Shown piece by piece: positions 1 to 8,478 of a stretch of 64,000 nt of DNA; positions within the stretch are counted from its first letter, which is position 1, and every line of letters begins with the position of its first letter. The stretch spans positions 1-64,000 of the forward strand of contig NZ_JAHXZL010000005.1 in assembly GCF_019429525.1 (NCBI RefSeq), read 5' to 3'. This DNA comes from Sphingomonas folli (GTDB lineage Bacteria; Pseudomonadota; Alphaproteobacteria; Sphingomonadales; Sphingomonadaceae). The notes beneath the pieces are model-generated. The model was given only the letters and a program-made list of their open reading frames with translations. It did not search any database and was not told where the DNA came from. The position numbers and the translations under genes were made by a program.

Positions 1-96
1 ACCCGTGCGCCACTAAGGCCGAAGCCTTCGTTCGACTTGCATGTGTTAGGCATGCCGCCAGCGTTCGTTCTGAGCCAGGATCAAACTCTCAAGTTT
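1..96 (-). rRNA. rrs: 16S ribosomal RNA, 5' end only
   Basis: The complement of this stretch begins with the universal 16S 5' sequence: GAGTTTGATCCTGGCTCAG is read leftward from about position 88, followed by the GAACGCTGGCGGCATGCCTA block and the first variable region, GAAGGCTTCGGCCTTAG. The 5' end is placed near 96 by analogy with E. coli, where eight bases precede GAGTTTGATC. The rest of the gene and the rRNA operon lie beyond the left edge. The V1 sequence and the TAGTGGCGCACGGGT run are typical of sphingomonads, which is the best taxonomic clue in the window. Confidence 0.97.
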
Positions 97-412
97 GATG
101 CTCGATACACACCCGGCGGAATAACCAGATATGCACCGCTCACTTCAAGGAGCCGTTCCTGCACTTCACATATGGATACGTGAAAGACACATGAAACGGC
201 TTAAACTCTGACGACCCCAACGCACCTTGAATGCGCCAGACCCGCAGACCACCGTCCACATGTCCCTTCATCTATAACCTACAATGTCAAAGAGCCGCCG
301 ACGAAGAAACCGGACAACCGCCCATCCCCCGTATCCCTACCGGGGAGAACAGCGTCCTTCCTATCTGACGACCGACCAAGCAACGCTGCCTCAGCAGCCC
401 GCCCCGTCCGGT
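97..412 (-). other. rRNA operon leader (precursor 5' region)
   Basis: Transcribed leftward from the promoter near 420-448 toward the 16S gene, about 315 nt long. It contains a boxA-like element (285-296) and an imperfect palindrome at 165-184 (TTCACGTATCCATATGTGAA on the minus strand), a hairpin that could belong to the RNase III processing stem around 16S. The complementary half of that stem would lie after the 16S gene, outside the window. A short open frame over 279-527 crosses the promoter and is not considered a gene. Confidence 0.7.
285..296 (-). promoter_or_regulatory. boxA-like antitermination site in the rRNA leader
   Basis: The minus strand reads GGCTCTTTGACA, which matches 10 of 12 bases of the classical rRNA boxA TGCTCTTTAACA. 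It lies in the leader between promoter and 16S, where the NusB/NusE-loading boxA is expected. Its TTGACA core resembles a -35 hexamer, but no -10 hexamer follows at 16-18 bp, so boxA is the better reading. Confidence 0.65.
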
Positions 413-419
413 GACGACG

Positions 420-448
420 CATATATGCAGCACACACAAAGGGGTCAA
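420..448 (-). promoter_or_regulatory. rRNA operon promoter (sigma70 type)
   Basis: On the minus strand a TTGACC hexamer (448-443) is followed after exactly 17 bp by TATATG (425-420). An A6 tract lies about 15 bp upstream of the -35 element (464-469), as in UP elements of strong rRNA promoters. Transcription would start near 412-414 and proceed left into the leader and 16S gene. No second promoter of comparable quality is visible in the leader. Confidence 0.75.
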
Positions 449-594
449 GCGATTCGATGACAGTTTTTTGGCGCCGAGATGTCAGTTCGTCGCACGAGCC
501 ATCCAGCGGACAGACCGGCTGATTCACGTCAATGGTCGGAACGTCACCCGCACTCCGATCGGTTGACCGCCCGACCCATGATGGAGATCGCGCC

Positions 595-1452
595 GTGACC
601 GACCGCCCCGCCCCGCCCTATCCCGAGCAGCAGCAGCCGATGCCCGGCACCACCGCGGCGATGAACCCGCGCCCCGACCATGGCGAGCACAGCTATGTCG
701 GCCGGGGCCGGCTCACCGACAAGAAGACGATCATCACCGGCGGCGACAGCGGGATCGGCCGAGCGGTCGCGCTCGCCTTCGCGCGCGAGGGCGCCGACGT
801 GCTGATCTCCTACCTCAGCGAGGAGGAGGACGCGCGCGAGACACAGCGACTGGTCGAGCAGGCCGGGCGCCGGGCGGTGCTGGTCCCCGGCGACATCAGT
901 GACCCCGCGCACGCGCGCGCCGTGGTCAATCGCGCCGTCGAGGCGTTCGGCCGCATCGACGTCCTCGTCAACAACGCCGCGCACCAGGCCAGCTTCCAGT
1001 CGATCGAGGACATCGCCGACGACGAGTGGCAGCGCACCTTCGCCACCAACATCCACGCGATGTTCTACCTGTCGAAAGCCGCGGTGCCGTACATGCGCGA
1101 GGGGTCGTCGATCATCAACACCACCTCGATCAACGCCGACCAGCCCAACGAACAGCTGCTCGCTTATGCCACCACCAAGGGCGCGATCCACAATTTCACT
1201 GCCGGGCTGGGACAGATGCTCGCCGCGCGTGGGATCCGCGTCAACGCAGTCGCGCCGGGTCCGGTGTGGACGCCGCTGATCCCATCGACCATGCCGCCCG
1301 AGAAGGTGCGGAGCTTCGGCGACAACACGCCGATCGGCCGGGCCGCCCAGCCCGCCGAGCTGGCGCCGGCCTATGTCATGCTCGCCAGCGACGAGGCGAG
1401 CTACATCCTGGCCGCGACGATCGCGGTCACCGGCGGCCGCCCCTTCCTGTGA
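595..1452 (+). CDS. SDR-family NAD(P)-dependent oxidoreductase (YghA/ribitol-dehydrogenase-like)
   Basis: A classical short-chain dehydrogenase of 285 residues if started at the GTG at 595, which has a GGAG at 582-585; an in-frame ATG at 532 lies further out and lacks a good ribosome site. The N-terminal tail rich in Pro and Gln (PPYPEQQQP) before the Rossmann fold is characteristic of the YghA / plant glucose-ribitol-dehydrogenase-like subgroup. The cofactor loop is TGGDSGIG, the structural motif is NNAA, and the catalytic Ser and Tyr-x3-Lys are in INTTSIN and YATTK. Substrate is unknown. It stands alone, transcribed away from the rRNA operon. Confidence 0.9.
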   Translation: MTDRPAPPYPEQQQPMPGTTAAMNPRPDHGEHSYVGRGRLTDKKTIITGGDSGIGRAVALAFAREGADVLISYLSEEEDARETQRLVEQAGRRAVLVPGDISDPAHARAVVNRAVEAFGRIDVLVNNAAHQASFQSIEDIADDEWQRTFATNIHAMFYLSKAAVPYMREGSSIINTTSINADQPNEQLLAYATTKGAIHNFTAGLGQMLAARGIRVNAVAPGPVWTPLIPSTMPPEKVRSFGDNTPIGRAAQPAELAPAYVMLASDEASYILAATIAVTGGRPFL

Positions 1453-1655
1453 GGGGCTGGCGCGATCGGACGACCCTGCCCGCGCGCCGACCTGACGTGC
1501 CAATGCCATGGTCGACGAGCGGGGCGCAAACCGTCGGCAAGCGCGGCGCGGGGTGGCCGGCGCCGCCTCGGCCTGCGCCCGCACGGCCGAGGCGCCACCG
1601 TTGCGCGCCGGCCACAGCCCGCGCGCGATCGTCCCGGACCGGTCCCGCCGGCTCT

Positions 1656-1683
1656 TTGAAATCGATTAACGCGGGCATAAAGC
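1656..1683 (+). promoter_or_regulatory. candidate promoter/operator upstream of the TonB-dependent receptor
   Basis: The 290-bp gap between the dehydrogenase and the receptor gene holds TTGAAA, 16 bp, TAAAGC, a weak sigma70-like pair about 60 bp before the receptor start. The -35 overlaps an 8-bp palindrome, AATCGATT, with the central CG common in LacI-family operators; a LacI regulator is encoded at 13.4-14.4 kb. The rest of the gap shows nothing else recognisable. Confidence 0.25.
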
Positions 1684-1742
1684 CAGCTCGACGCTGCCAC
1701 CATCGAGAGAGCAGCGCGACTCACGTCCGTCAGGAGGGGAAG

Positions 1743-4385
1743 ATGCCGCTACTCACCTCGCGCCGCGCCGTTTTGCTGGCGGGCGCCGCGCTGTTGCCGC
1801 TCGCGCCCGCGTCGGCGCAGACCGTCGCCACCGATCCGCCCGCCGCGACCCAGCCTATTGACCAGGCCGGTGCGCCCTCCGCCGCGCAGGACGCGCCGGG
1901 CGCCGCGCCCGCCGCGGCGCCGGCGGCCGACGACGCCGACGGGCTGCAGGACATCGTCGTCACCGGCCAGACCTCGCGCGACCGCCCGCTGATCACCTCC
2001 TCGGCCGACATCACCTACGCCACCCGGGACGACATCGATCGCCGCGCGCCACGCTCCACCGCCGACATGCTCGAGCTGGTGCCCGGCATCTTCGTCGAGG
2101 GCACCGCGGGCGAGGCGTCGAACAATTACTCGGTGCGCGGCCTCCAGGGTGGCGGGCAACGCTTCGTCCAGCTCGAGGAGGACGGCATGCCGATCCTCTA
2201 CGGCGGCGGTGGCGCCGACTTCTTCTTCCAGCAGGACCTCACGATCGACCGGCTCGAGGCGGTCAAGGGCGGCTCGTCGGGCGTGCTCACCGTCAACGGC
2301 GCGGGCGCGACGATCAACTTCATCTCGAAGCGCCCCAATCAGGACCGCTTCGAGGCGATCGCGCGCGGCACCTACTACAATTACGGGCTCAAGCGCGCCG
2401 ACCTCTACGTCTCCGCGCCGCTCGCCGAGAATCTCGCCTTCAGCATCGGCGGCTATTATCAGAGCAGCCCGGGGGTGCGGCGCAACCCGTTCGACTATGA
2501 CGGCTATCGCGTGAAGGCGATGCTGGAATACCGCTTCGACGACGGCGGCTTCCTGCGGCTCTCCGCCAAACGCGGCGACATGAACACGGCCTATTACGCC
2601 AGCATGCCGTACCGCTACGACAACGGCAAGCCGAGCGGCTTCCCGGGCCTCGACACACAGCGCGACAATATCGGCGGCGACGCCTTCCGCAACATCGCGG
2701 TGCCGGTATCGACCTTCGTGGAGAGCGACGGCATCCGCGACTTCCGTTACGACCAGGGCATCAAGGCGATCTCCAACCAGTTCCGCGTCGACTTCGAGAA
2801 GCCCGTGACAGACACGTTCGACGTGTTCCTGCGCGGCCGCTATCTCGACTACAAATACGATTTCAACGGCCTATTCCCCGGCTCTGGCACCGGTAACGCC
2901 GGTCTGGCGAGCGCGGTCAGCTACCTGACGCCGGGCAGCGGCTCGCCGATCAGCGACCTGCTGTCGCTCGGCTCGTTCGCCTTCCCGACGACCGCACGCT
3001 TCGGCATCCGCAACCTGCGCACCGGCACGGTGCTCGGCTCGAACCAGACGAGCGAGCTCAACGCGCTCAACGGCAACGGCTTCCTCCAGCGCACCACGCT
3101 CAACCACGACCGGCTCGACGCGCACGACTTCGGGCTCAACCTGGGCGGGCGCTGGGAATATCAGGGCGGCAGCTTCACCAACTCGCTCACCGCGGGCATG
3201 ATGTACTACGCCGTCCACCGCCGCCAGAACCAGTCGGCGGTCGCCAGCGTCGTCAACGACGTGCGCAACGACAGCGACATCTACGACATCGTCGCGCTCG
3301 ACGGCGGCAACAACGTGATCGGCACGCTGAGCGACAACGGGCTGGTCTCCTACGGTGACTGGGGCAACGGCATCCGCGTGCGCGACGACAACGCCGTGTC
3401 GCTCTACGCCAACGACGAGCTGGCGATCGGCAAGCTGCGCATCGACGGCGGCATCCGCTTCGAGAACATCCAGTCGACCGCGCGCGACGGCATCGACGCC
3501 GCCGCGATCGACGCCGCCAACCGCATCGTCGAGATCCGCCCGGGCGTGTTCCAGCAGCTGGTACCACAGGGCACCGCCGGCCTCGTGCCGACGGTCGGCC
3601 CGACCTTCGCCGGTCGATATGCCACGCTCAACCGCACGCAGGAGAAGATCGCCTGGACCGTCGGCGCCAATTACCTGATCACGCCGAACCTCTCGATCTA
3701 CGCCCGCTACGCCGACGGTTTCCAGACCAACAGCGCCGACCCGATCACCACGATCAAATTGTACGAAGCGGGGATCCGTTATCAGTATGAGCGTTTCTTC
3801 AGCGGCTCGGTCACGGCATTCCGCACCAACTTCGACGACCAGAACTACAATTTCGCCAACCCGGAGAACCCGGCGCAGCAGCAGAACATCAACGCCGACC
3901 TGCGCACGAAGGGCATCGAGGTCGACCTGATGCTGCGCCCGGTGCGCTGGTTCTCGATCGACGGCCAGGCGGTGTTCCAGGACCCGCGGCTGGAGAACCT
4001 CCAGCTCGATGGCGCCACCCAGGCGGGCTATGAGGGCAATCGACCCGAGCGGACGCCCTCGACCTTGTGGACCGTTACCCCCGCGATCCAGCTGCCCAAC
4101 GGGCTGGGCGACATCTACGCGCGCTACAAATATGTCGGCAAGATCTTCGCCGACGCGGGCAACGGCGTGGCGCTGCCGGGCTATGGCGTCACCAGCGCGG
4201 GCATCAACGTCAACGTCACGCCGCAGCTGCAGGTGAGCTTCAACGCGGAGAACATCTTCAACGTCGTCGGCCTGACCGAGGGCAACCCGCGCCAGGGGCA
4301 GACGCAGGCGATCACCGAGGGCTACTTCTACGCCCGCGGCATCGTCGGCCCGACCTATGGCGGGTCGGTGACGCTGCGCTTCTGA
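1743..4385 (+). CDS. TonB-dependent outer-membrane receptor
   Basis: 880 residues, started at the ATG preceded by a strong AGGAGGGGAAG ribosome site. An N-terminal signal peptide (arginine pair, hydrophobic core, cleavage after PASAQ) is followed by a Pro/Ala-rich linker and a TonB-box-like DIVVTG at about residue 64. The plug domain follows (about 75-205) with the typical NNYSVRGLQGGG and GSSGVLTVNGAGATINF segments, then a beta-barrel ending in the family-typical aromatic C-terminus GGSVTLRF. It imports a ligand across the outer membrane using TonB energy. The downstream glycosidase-like protein, tryptophan halogenase, LacI regulator and MFS permease suggest a carbohydrate ligand, but the sequence does not show which. 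Confidence 0.95.
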   Translation: MPLLTSRRAVLLAGAALLPLAPASAQTVATDPPAATQPIDQAGAPSAAQDAPGAAPAAAPAADDADGLQDIVVTGQTSRDRPLITSSADITYATRDDIDRRAPRSTADMLELVPGIFVEGTAGEASNNYSVRGLQGGGQRFVQLEEDGMPILYGGGGADFFFQQDLTIDRLEAVKGGSSGVLTVNGAGATINFISKRPNQDRFEAIARGTYYNYGLKRADLYVSAPLAENLAFSIGGYYQSSPGVRRNPFDYDGYRVKAMLEYRFDDGGFLRLSAKRGDMNTAYYASMPYRYDNGKPSGFPGLDTQRDNIGGDAFRNIAVPVSTFVESDGIRDFRYDQGIKAISNQFRVDFEKPVTDTFDVFLRGRYLDYKYDFNGLFPGSGTGNAGLASAVSYLTPGSGSPISDLLSLGSFAFPTTARFGIRNLRTGTVLGSNQTSELNALNGNGFLQRTTLNHDRLDAHDFGLNLGGRWEYQGGSFTNSLTAGMMYYAVHRRQNQSAVASVVNDVRNDSDIYDIVALDGGNNVIGTLSDNGLVSYGDWGNGIRVRDDNAVSLYANDELAIGKLRIDGGIRFENIQSTARDGIDAAAIDAANRIVEIRPGVFQQLVPQGTAGLVPTVGPTFAGRYATLNRTQEKIAWTVGANYLITPNLSIYARYADGFQTNSADPITTIKLYEAGIRYQYERFFSGSVTAFRTNFDDQNYNFANPENPAQQQNINADLRTKGIEVDLMLRPVRWFSIDGQAVFQDPRLENLQLDGATQAGYEGNRPERTPSTLWTVTPAIQLPNGLGDIYARYKYVGKIFADAGNGVALPGYGVTSAGINVNVTPQLQVSFNAENIFNVVGLTEGNPRQGQTQAITEGYFYARGIVGPTYGGSVTLRF

Positions 4386-4500
4386 GTGGATGGGGGGCAA
4401 GCGGTGTCGCATCGCCCCCACCCCGCGTTCCCGTCCACGCGGTCACATGAGGCCGTTACCCTCGAGGGTCGCGCGCGAGCCGCCCCACGGGATCCGAACC

Positions 4501-4577
4501 GTGCTCCCGCGCACGCAGGAGTCCCGCGTCGACCGCGCGCCGGCCGCGATCCTGGGCTCCCGCGTGCGCAGGAGCAC
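4501..4577. repeat. palindromic repeat, family B (copy 1)
   Basis: A 77-bp element with inverted ends: GTGCTCCCGCGCACGCAGGAG at the left and, inverted, CTCCCGCGTGCGCAGGAGCAC at the right, separated by about 35 bp. Each end is itself a small hairpin (CTCC...GGAG). It occupies most of the gap between the receptor and the glycosidase-like gene. Related copies lie inside glyS (19777-19850) and at the 5' end of the metallo-beta-lactamase gene (53513-53584). It is open in the frame of the downstream gene. Confidence 0.75.
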
Positions 4578-4628
4578 GCCGGGCGCTACTATGCTGATGC
4601 TGCAGCCCCTCTCATCCGGAGCCCGACC

Positions 4629-6659
4629 ATGACCCGCGCCGCCCGTCTTCTCGCCGCGCTGCTGCTCGCGGGCAGCGCCGGTGTCGCGCTCGCCCAGCGG
4701 CCGCCCGAGCTGGCCTATCAGCTCAACGAGGGCGACAATCTCAACGCCTTCCTGCGCGACGGCGCCACCGCGGCGCACCTGCTGCTGCGCGACGGTGCGG
4801 AGCCTCGCATCCTCGTCGCTTTCCCCGCCGGCAACAGCGGGGTCGGGCTGTGGTTCGCGCGCACCGCCGCGCCGGTCACGTGGCGGCTCGACCGTGCGCC
4901 CGCGGCGATCACGCTGCCCGACGCCCGCGGGCGCCCACTCCACGGTATCCGCGCCGTCGCCAGCCTCGCCGCGCCGCGGCTGGCGCTGCGCCAGGCGGTG
5001 CTCTCCAACGTCCGGTTCCTGCGCGACTATCAGTCGGTCGGCCGCTTCCCGTCCGAGGTCGCGGTGGCGCCGCGGGTCAACCGCGACACGATCACCTACG
5101 CGCGCGACCGGGCCGACGGTGCACCCGGTTATCGACTGACGCTGCGGGTGCTCGCCGGCCGGGTCGAACGCGGAACGCTGGTGGCGGGGCGCGACGGCCG
5201 CATCCGGGTCGAGATCACCGCCCTCACCGGCGACACTCCGCTCACCGGCATCGCGCTGCCCGAGCTGCTCAACGCCGCGGCCGCCGACGATCCCGCCGCG
5301 CGCGACGCGCTGCGTTTCCTCAGCTATCGCGAGAAGTTCCTGGCGGGCTCGTGGCGCTTCGACACCTATTTCGGGCGCGACACGCTGATGTCGGTGCGGC
5401 TGCTGATGCCCGCGCTCCAGTCCACCGCCGTGGAGGCGGGGCTCGGCGCGGTGCTGGCGCGGCTCGCCGCCGACGGCGACGTCGCGCACGAGGAGGGCCT
5501 CTCCGAGTTCGCCCTGCTCGAGAACCGCAAGGCCGGGCGCAACGGCGACGCCGCGACGCTCGACTATGCGATGATCGACGACGATTTCATGCTAGCGCCG
5601 GTGGCCGCGGCCTATCTGCTCGAGCACGCAGACCCATCGCGCGCGAGCGCCTTCCTGGCGCGGCCGATCGCGAGCGAGGCGCGCCCCGGGACCAGCGAGC
5701 CGGCGGGCGCCTCGCTGTTGCGCAACCTGCGATTGGTGATCGAGCGCGCGCGCGGCTTCTCCGAGGCGCCCGCGGTCGACCGGCTCGTCGCGCTGCGCCC
5801 GGGCCGCATGACCGGACAGTGGCGCGACAGCGAGGAGGGGCTCGGGCGCGGGCGCTACCCCTATGACGTCAACGCGGTGCTGGTGCCCGCCGCGCTCGAC
5901 GCGGCGGCACGGCTGAGCGCGGCGGGCCTGCTCGAGCCCTATGCGAGCGCCGCCGATCGCGACGGACTGGCGCGCGCCGCGGCGATGGCGGCGACGTGGC
6001 GCGAGCGCGCGCCCGCCTTGTTCCGCGTCGAGCTGCCCGCGCGCGAGGCGGCCCCGAGGATCGCGGCCTATGCGCGCGCGCTCGGCGTGTCGGCGGGGCC
6101 CGCGTTGTCCAGCCTGGGGCAGACGCCGCTGGTCTATCACGCGCTGTCGCTCGACGAGCGCGGCCGGCCGGTGCCGATCCTCAACTCCGACGAGGGCTTC
6201 GCGCTGCTGTTCGGCGCACCCCCCGCGGCCGAGCTCGAGCGGGACGTCGCCGCGCTGATGCGCCCCTTCCCGGCCGGGCTGATGACCGATGTCGGGATGC
6301 TGGTCGCCAACGCCGCGCTGGCGGACGCCGCGACCCAGGCGCGCTTCACGCCGGCGGCGTATCACGGCGCGGTGGTGTGGTCGTGGCAGCAGGCGCTGTT
6401 CGCCGCTGGGCTCGAGCGCCAGCTGAAGCGGCGCGACCTGCCCGCCTCGACCCGTACGGTGCTGACCGAGGCGCAGGCGCGGCTGTGGCGCGCGATCGCG
6501 GCGACCCGCGCGACGCAGAGCTCGGAACTGTGGTCCTGGGCCTATGCAGACGGCCGCTACAAGGTGGTGGCGTTCGGCGCGGGCAAGAAGGACGTCGACG
6601 AATCCAACGCGGCACAACTGTGGAGCACGGTGTACCTGGCGGTGCGTCCGCCGCATTGA
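4629..6659 (+). CDS. secreted six-hairpin glycosidase-like protein
   Basis: 676 residues from the ATG at 4629 (GGAG eight bases upstream); the frame is open further upstream but that part is the family B repeat, and the signal peptide (MTRAARLLAALLLAGSAG..., cleaved near VALAQ) starts here. The middle and C-terminal parts resemble (alpha/alpha)6-barrel glycosidases of the amylo-glucosidase/GH63 type: SWRFDTYFGRDTLMSVRLL around 240-260, ESNAAQLWS and YHGAVVWSWQQALF near the C-terminus. An N-terminal beta-rich domain precedes them. I infer a periplasmic glucan or oligosaccharide hydrolase serving the adjacent TonB receptor; catalytic acids cannot be assigned by eye. Confidence 0.7.
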   Translation: MTRAARLLAALLLAGSAGVALAQRPPELAYQLNEGDNLNAFLRDGATAAHLLLRDGAEPRILVAFPAGNSGVGLWFARTAAPVTWRLDRAPAAITLPDARGRPLHGIRAVASLAAPRLALRQAVLSNVRFLRDYQSVGRFPSEVAVAPRVNRDTITYARDRADGAPGYRLTLRVLAGRVERGTLVAGRDGRIRVEITALTGDTPLTGIALPELLNAAAADDPAARDALRFLSYREKFLAGSWRFDTYFGRDTLMSVRLLMPALQSTAVEAGLGAVLARLAADGDVAHEEGLSEFALLENRKAGRNGDAATLDYAMIDDDFMLAPVAAAYLLEHADPSRASAFLARPIASEARPGTSEPAGASLLRNLRLVIERARGFSEAPAVDRLVALRPGRMTGQWRDSEEGLGRGRYPYDVNAVLVPAALDAAARLSAAGLLEPYASAADRDGLARAAAMAATWRERAPALFRVELPAREAAPRIAAYARALGVSAGPALSSLGQTPLVYHALSLDERGRPVPILNSDEGFALLFGAPPAAELERDVAALMRPFPAGLMTDVGMLVANAALADAATQARFTPAAYHGAVVWSWQQALFAAGLERQLKRRDLPASTRTVLTEAQARLWRAIAATRATQSSELWSWAYADGRYKVVAFGAGKKDVDESNAAQLWSTVYLAVRPPH

Positions 6660-6765
6660 GCGCGCCACCGCTGCTGCGCACCCAGGCACCCAGAGCCACG
6701 GCGCCGCGCCCCTGGGCTTCGGGGTCCGCCGGAGCGCGCAACGCTGTGACCGCCTCGCCGGCGCC

Positions 6766-8265
6766 TCACCCCATCGCCGCCGCCAGCGCGGCGTCGTGCG
6801 CGGGCAGCGTCGGCGCGGCGCGCGCGATCAGCGCGGCGAGCGCGCGTACCTGCTCGGCGTTGGCGGCACCGTCCAGCGCGTCGGCGAGCGGGTGGTAGCC
6901 CTCGGCCGCGATCCCCTGCCCCTCCAGCACCGCCAGCCAGCTCGCCTCGCGGAAGAGCTCGTCGGGCTCCAGCATCAGCCGCCCGCCGCGGCGGTACAGC
7001 GCCTCGCGCTCGACCAGTGCCGCGGGCAGCGCCATCTCCCGACACGCCGCCCATAGCGGCTCGGGCTTCCCGCGCTGCGCGTGATAGTGGAGGATCAGGA
7101 AGTCGCGGATCCGCTCCATCTCCGCCGCCATGAGCCGGTTGTAGCGTGCCGCCAGCGCCGCGTCGTCGCCGCGCTCGGGGAAGAGCGTCAGGAGCTTGGC
7201 GATGCCGCTCTGGATCAGGTGGATGCTGGTGGATTCGAGCGGCTCCAGGAAGCCCGCCGATAGCCCGATCGCGATCACGTTGCCGCGCCACGGCTCAAGC
7301 CGCGCGCCCGCGGTGAAGCGCAGGAAGCGCGGCTCGGCCAGCGCCTCGCCGTCGAGCCGGGCCAGCAGCGTCGCCGCCGCCTCGTCGTCGGATAGATGCG
7401 CCGAGGCGTAGACATAGCCGTTGCCGGTGCGGTGCTGCAGCGGGATCCGCCACTGCCAACCCGCCGCCAGCGCGGTCGAGCGCGTGTAGGGCAAGGTCGG
7501 CCGCGTCGCCGCGCACGGCACCGCCACCGCGCGGTCGCACATCAGCCAGCGCGACCAGTCGTCGTAGCCGACGCCCATCTCACCCGCGATCAGCAGCGCG
7601 CGGAAGCCCGAGCAGTCGACGAACAGCTCGCCCGCGAGCCGCTCGCCGCGTCGCGTCGTCAGCGCCGTGATCCGTCCGCCCTCCGCGTCGCGCTCGACCG
7701 TGCCGAGCCGCCCCTCGATCCGCATCACGCCCGCCGCCTCGGCGAGCGCGCGCAGATGCGCGGCGTAGCGCGCGGCGTCGAAATGATAGGCGTAGCCGAG
7801 CGTCGACAGGATCGAGCGCTGCTCCGCCGCGGGCTTGGCGAAGCGCCCGTCCAGCGCCGCCCGGGTGGTGAGCGACAGCGCCGCGAGCGGCAGGTCGAGT
7901 CCCTCCCCGCGGGCGCGCAGCCAGCGGTGATGGAAGGCGACGCCGGGCAGCGCCGCGCCATATTGGCCGAACGGGTGGAAGTAGCGATGCCCCGGCCGCG
8001 CCCAGTCGACGAACTCGATACCGAGCTTGTAGGTCGCCCCCGTCGCGCGCAGGAAGGCGGGCTCGTCGAGGCCGATCAGCTCGTTGAACCAGTGGATCGT
8101 CGGGATCGTCGCCTCGCCCACGCCGACCGTGCCGATCTCCTCCGACTCAAGCAGCGTGATCGCGACCGAGCGGCCGAGCTGGCGTGCGAGCGCGACCGCG
8201 GTCATCCAGCCAGCGGTACCGCCGCCGAGGATCACCACCCGCCTCACCCGCTCCCGCTCCGCCAC
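6766..8265 (-). CDS. flavin-dependent tryptophan halogenase family protein
   Basis: 499 residues, GTG start with GGAGAGGAGA upstream. The N-terminal FAD-binding loop is GGGTAGWM. The halogenase signature WxWxIP is present (GWQWRIPL), the lysine equivalent to the catalytic Lys79 of PrnA lies in ATYKLGIEF, and the glutamate equivalent to Glu346 is in EPLESTSIH. It therefore keeps the residues needed for halogenation, which uses FADH2, O2 and halide. Members of this family next to TonB receptors are common in Sphingomonas, Caulobacter and Xanthomonas, usually without a known secondary-metabolite cluster, so their real substrate is unresolved. It is convergent with the glycosidase-like gene and divergent from the MscS gene. 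Confidence 0.92.
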   Translation of the reverse strand: MAERERVRRVVILGGGTAGWMTAVALARQLGRSVAITLLESEEIGTVGVGEATIPTIHWFNELIGLDEPAFLRATGATYKLGIEFVDWARPGHRYFHPFGQYGAALPGVAFHHRWLRARGEGLDLPLAALSLTTRAALDGRFAKPAAEQRSILSTLGYAYHFDAARYAAHLRALAEAAGVMRIEGRLGTVERDAEGGRITALTTRRGERLAGELFVDCSGFRALLIAGEMGVGYDDWSRWLMCDRAVAVPCAATRPTLPYTRSTALAAGWQWRIPLQHRTGNGYVYASAHLSDDEAAATLLARLDGEALAEPRFLRFTAGARLEPWRGNVIAIGLSAGFLEPLESTSIHLIQSGIAKLLTLFPERGDDAALAARYNRLMAAEMERIRDFLILHYHAQRGKPEPLWAACREMALPAALVEREALYRRGGRLMLEPDELFREASWLAVLEGQGIAAEGYHPLADALDGAANAEQVRALAALIARAAPTLPAHDAALAAAMG

Positions 8266-8478
8266 GCCGGTCTCCTCTCCGGCACCGGTGTAGAGCGGAA
8301 CGCGGCATTAGGGGAGCGGGCACGCGTGCGATGCACTTCGTGCCCGCGCCGCTTTCGCGCCGCGGTCATCCTGGGACGAGTGCACGATGGTACGAGAAGA
8401 GGATCCAGGACCAAGCGCGCCGATCTCACCCCGACCCGCACTGGCCGCGCCCCTCCCGGCTCTGCTATCGCCGCGGCG

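Noticed and set aside
285..290. TTGACA as a second rRNA promoter -35 element
   Set aside because: No acceptable -10 hexamer at 16-18 bp; the surrounding bases match boxA better.
279..527. Short open frame on the minus strand at the left end
   Set aside because: It spans the rRNA promoter and leader, has no ribosome site and no recognisable domain.
544..1584. 346-codon minus-strand frame opposite the first dehydrogenase
   Set aside because: Antisense to a clear SDR gene; Arg/Gly-rich low-complexity translation typical of GC-rich shadow frames.
2871..4421. 516-codon minus-strand frame opposite the TonB receptor
   Set aside because: Shadow of a well-supported gene; composition (Arg, Asp, Val repeats) matches other antisense frames and no domain is visible.
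6660..6765. Degenerate family B repeat between glycosidase-like and halogenase genes
   Set aside because: CCCTGGGCTTCGGGGTCCGC and neighbouring bases hint at a decayed copy, but the left half does not pair convincingly.
7396..8478. Upstream extension of the MscS frame across the halogenase gene
   Set aside because: The signal peptide begins at 8479 and the extension is antisense to a conserved enzyme.
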